A DNA stretch of 16,630 nt from positions 1 to 16,630 of the forward strand of contig JANBTH010000477.1 in assembly GCA_027578815.1 (NCBI GenBank), written 5' to 3'. The notes below the pieces were generated by a model. It did not search any database, was not told where the DNA came from, and saw nothing but the letters and a program-made list of their open reading frames with translations. The DNA is from Coemansia sp. RSA 1804 (Eukaryota; Kickxellomycota; Kickxellomycetes; Kickxellales; Kickxellaceae). Shown here in pieces: positions 16,501 through 16,630 of this stretch (positions within the stretch are counted from its first letter, which is position 1; every line of letters starts with the position of its first letter). A program made the position numbers and the translations under genes.

Positions 16501-16630
16501 ATGACTAGTCTGTGCGTCGACGTTGTGCGGGGGGACCATCAGAAGGCACCTCACCATTATCTGGCACAGCTGCATGCCCCTGACACGATTGCTGCGTTGG
16601 AATCGCTCAGGAACTGCACCGTTTTGCTGG
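16501..16630 (+). CDS. Unrecognised protein, N-terminal end only (3' partial)
   Basis: An ATG at 16501, preceded in frame by a TGA three codons earlier, opens a frame that runs to the window edge (43 codons). The residues look coding: CVDVVRGDHQKAPHHYLAQL, then HAPDTIAALESLRNCTVLL, with alternating hydrophobic and charged positions and third-base G/C preference like the neighbouring kinase. I cannot assign a family. The competing reading is a minus-strand exon ending with a TAG at 16507-16505 (tail GEVPSDGPPAQRRRTD), which has poorer codon composition and would need an acceptor near 16610. The true start could also be a spliced upstream exon, since GACTAG before TCTG resembles an acceptor. 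Confidence 0.45.
   Translation, partial: MTSLCVDVVRGDHQKAPHHYLAQLHAPDTIAALESLRNCTVLL

Noticed and set aside
1..16630. Search for tRNA, rRNA, CRISPR arrays, transposases, long terminal repeats and telomere repeats
   Set aside because: None seen by eye on either strand; only triplet and simple repeats were found.

Overview
The window is nuclear DNA of a fungus. It carries 12 gene models, two of them cut by the window edges. Evidence for a fungus: short spliceosomal introns with GT/AG ends and phase-compatible joins; fungal-type genes (a Dbf2/Sid2 mitotic-exit kinase, verprolin, Trm2, Coq10, a Whi5/Nrm1-like protein, a fungal-looking P450 tail); pyrimidine tracts near starts; AATAAA-like 3' ends. 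Dense packing, GC-rich genes beside AT-rich spacers, and glutamine or proline homopolymers would fit an early-diverging lineage such as Kickxellomycotina/Zoopagomycota. That placement is a guess.

Layout: the tail of a cytochrome P450 (+) enters from the left edge. A block of five minus-strand genes follows: an unrecognised coiled-coil protein in three exons (511-1595), an Ecm15/MTH1187-type thiamine-binding protein (1787-2104), tRNA-dihydrouridine synthase DUS4 (2390-3453), a leucine-rich-repeat RhoGEF with DH and PH domains (3642-6229), and verprolin/WIP (6803-8348). A divergent spacer separates verprolin from TRM2, the tRNA m5U54 methyltransferase (+, 8883-10757). TRM2 converges on THOC7, a THO complex subunit (-, 10896-11946). 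THOC7 is divergent from COQ10 (+, 12263-12838). COQ10 converges on a Whi5/Nrm1-like candidate (-, 12953-13729), which lies downstream of a Dbf2/Sid2 kinase (-, 14113-16044). A new plus-strand frame opens at 16501 and runs off the right edge.

Most of this is housekeeping: tRNA modification (DUS4, TRM2), mRNA export (THOC7), coenzyme Q (COQ10). Two neighbour pairs could be functionally related: the RhoGEF and verprolin (Rho signalling and WASP/Arp2/3 actin assembly), and the Whi5-like protein and Dbf2/Sid2 kinase (G1/S control and mitotic exit). I see no rRNA, tRNA, CRISPR array or transposon. The least explained items are the hidden three-exon coiled-coil gene, the LRR-DH-PH architecture with an unexplained open frame upstream of its start, and a glutamine-rich insertion inside the kinase domain.

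Splice sites were chosen by reading frame, GT/AG ends and domain continuity. None is backed by transcript data.
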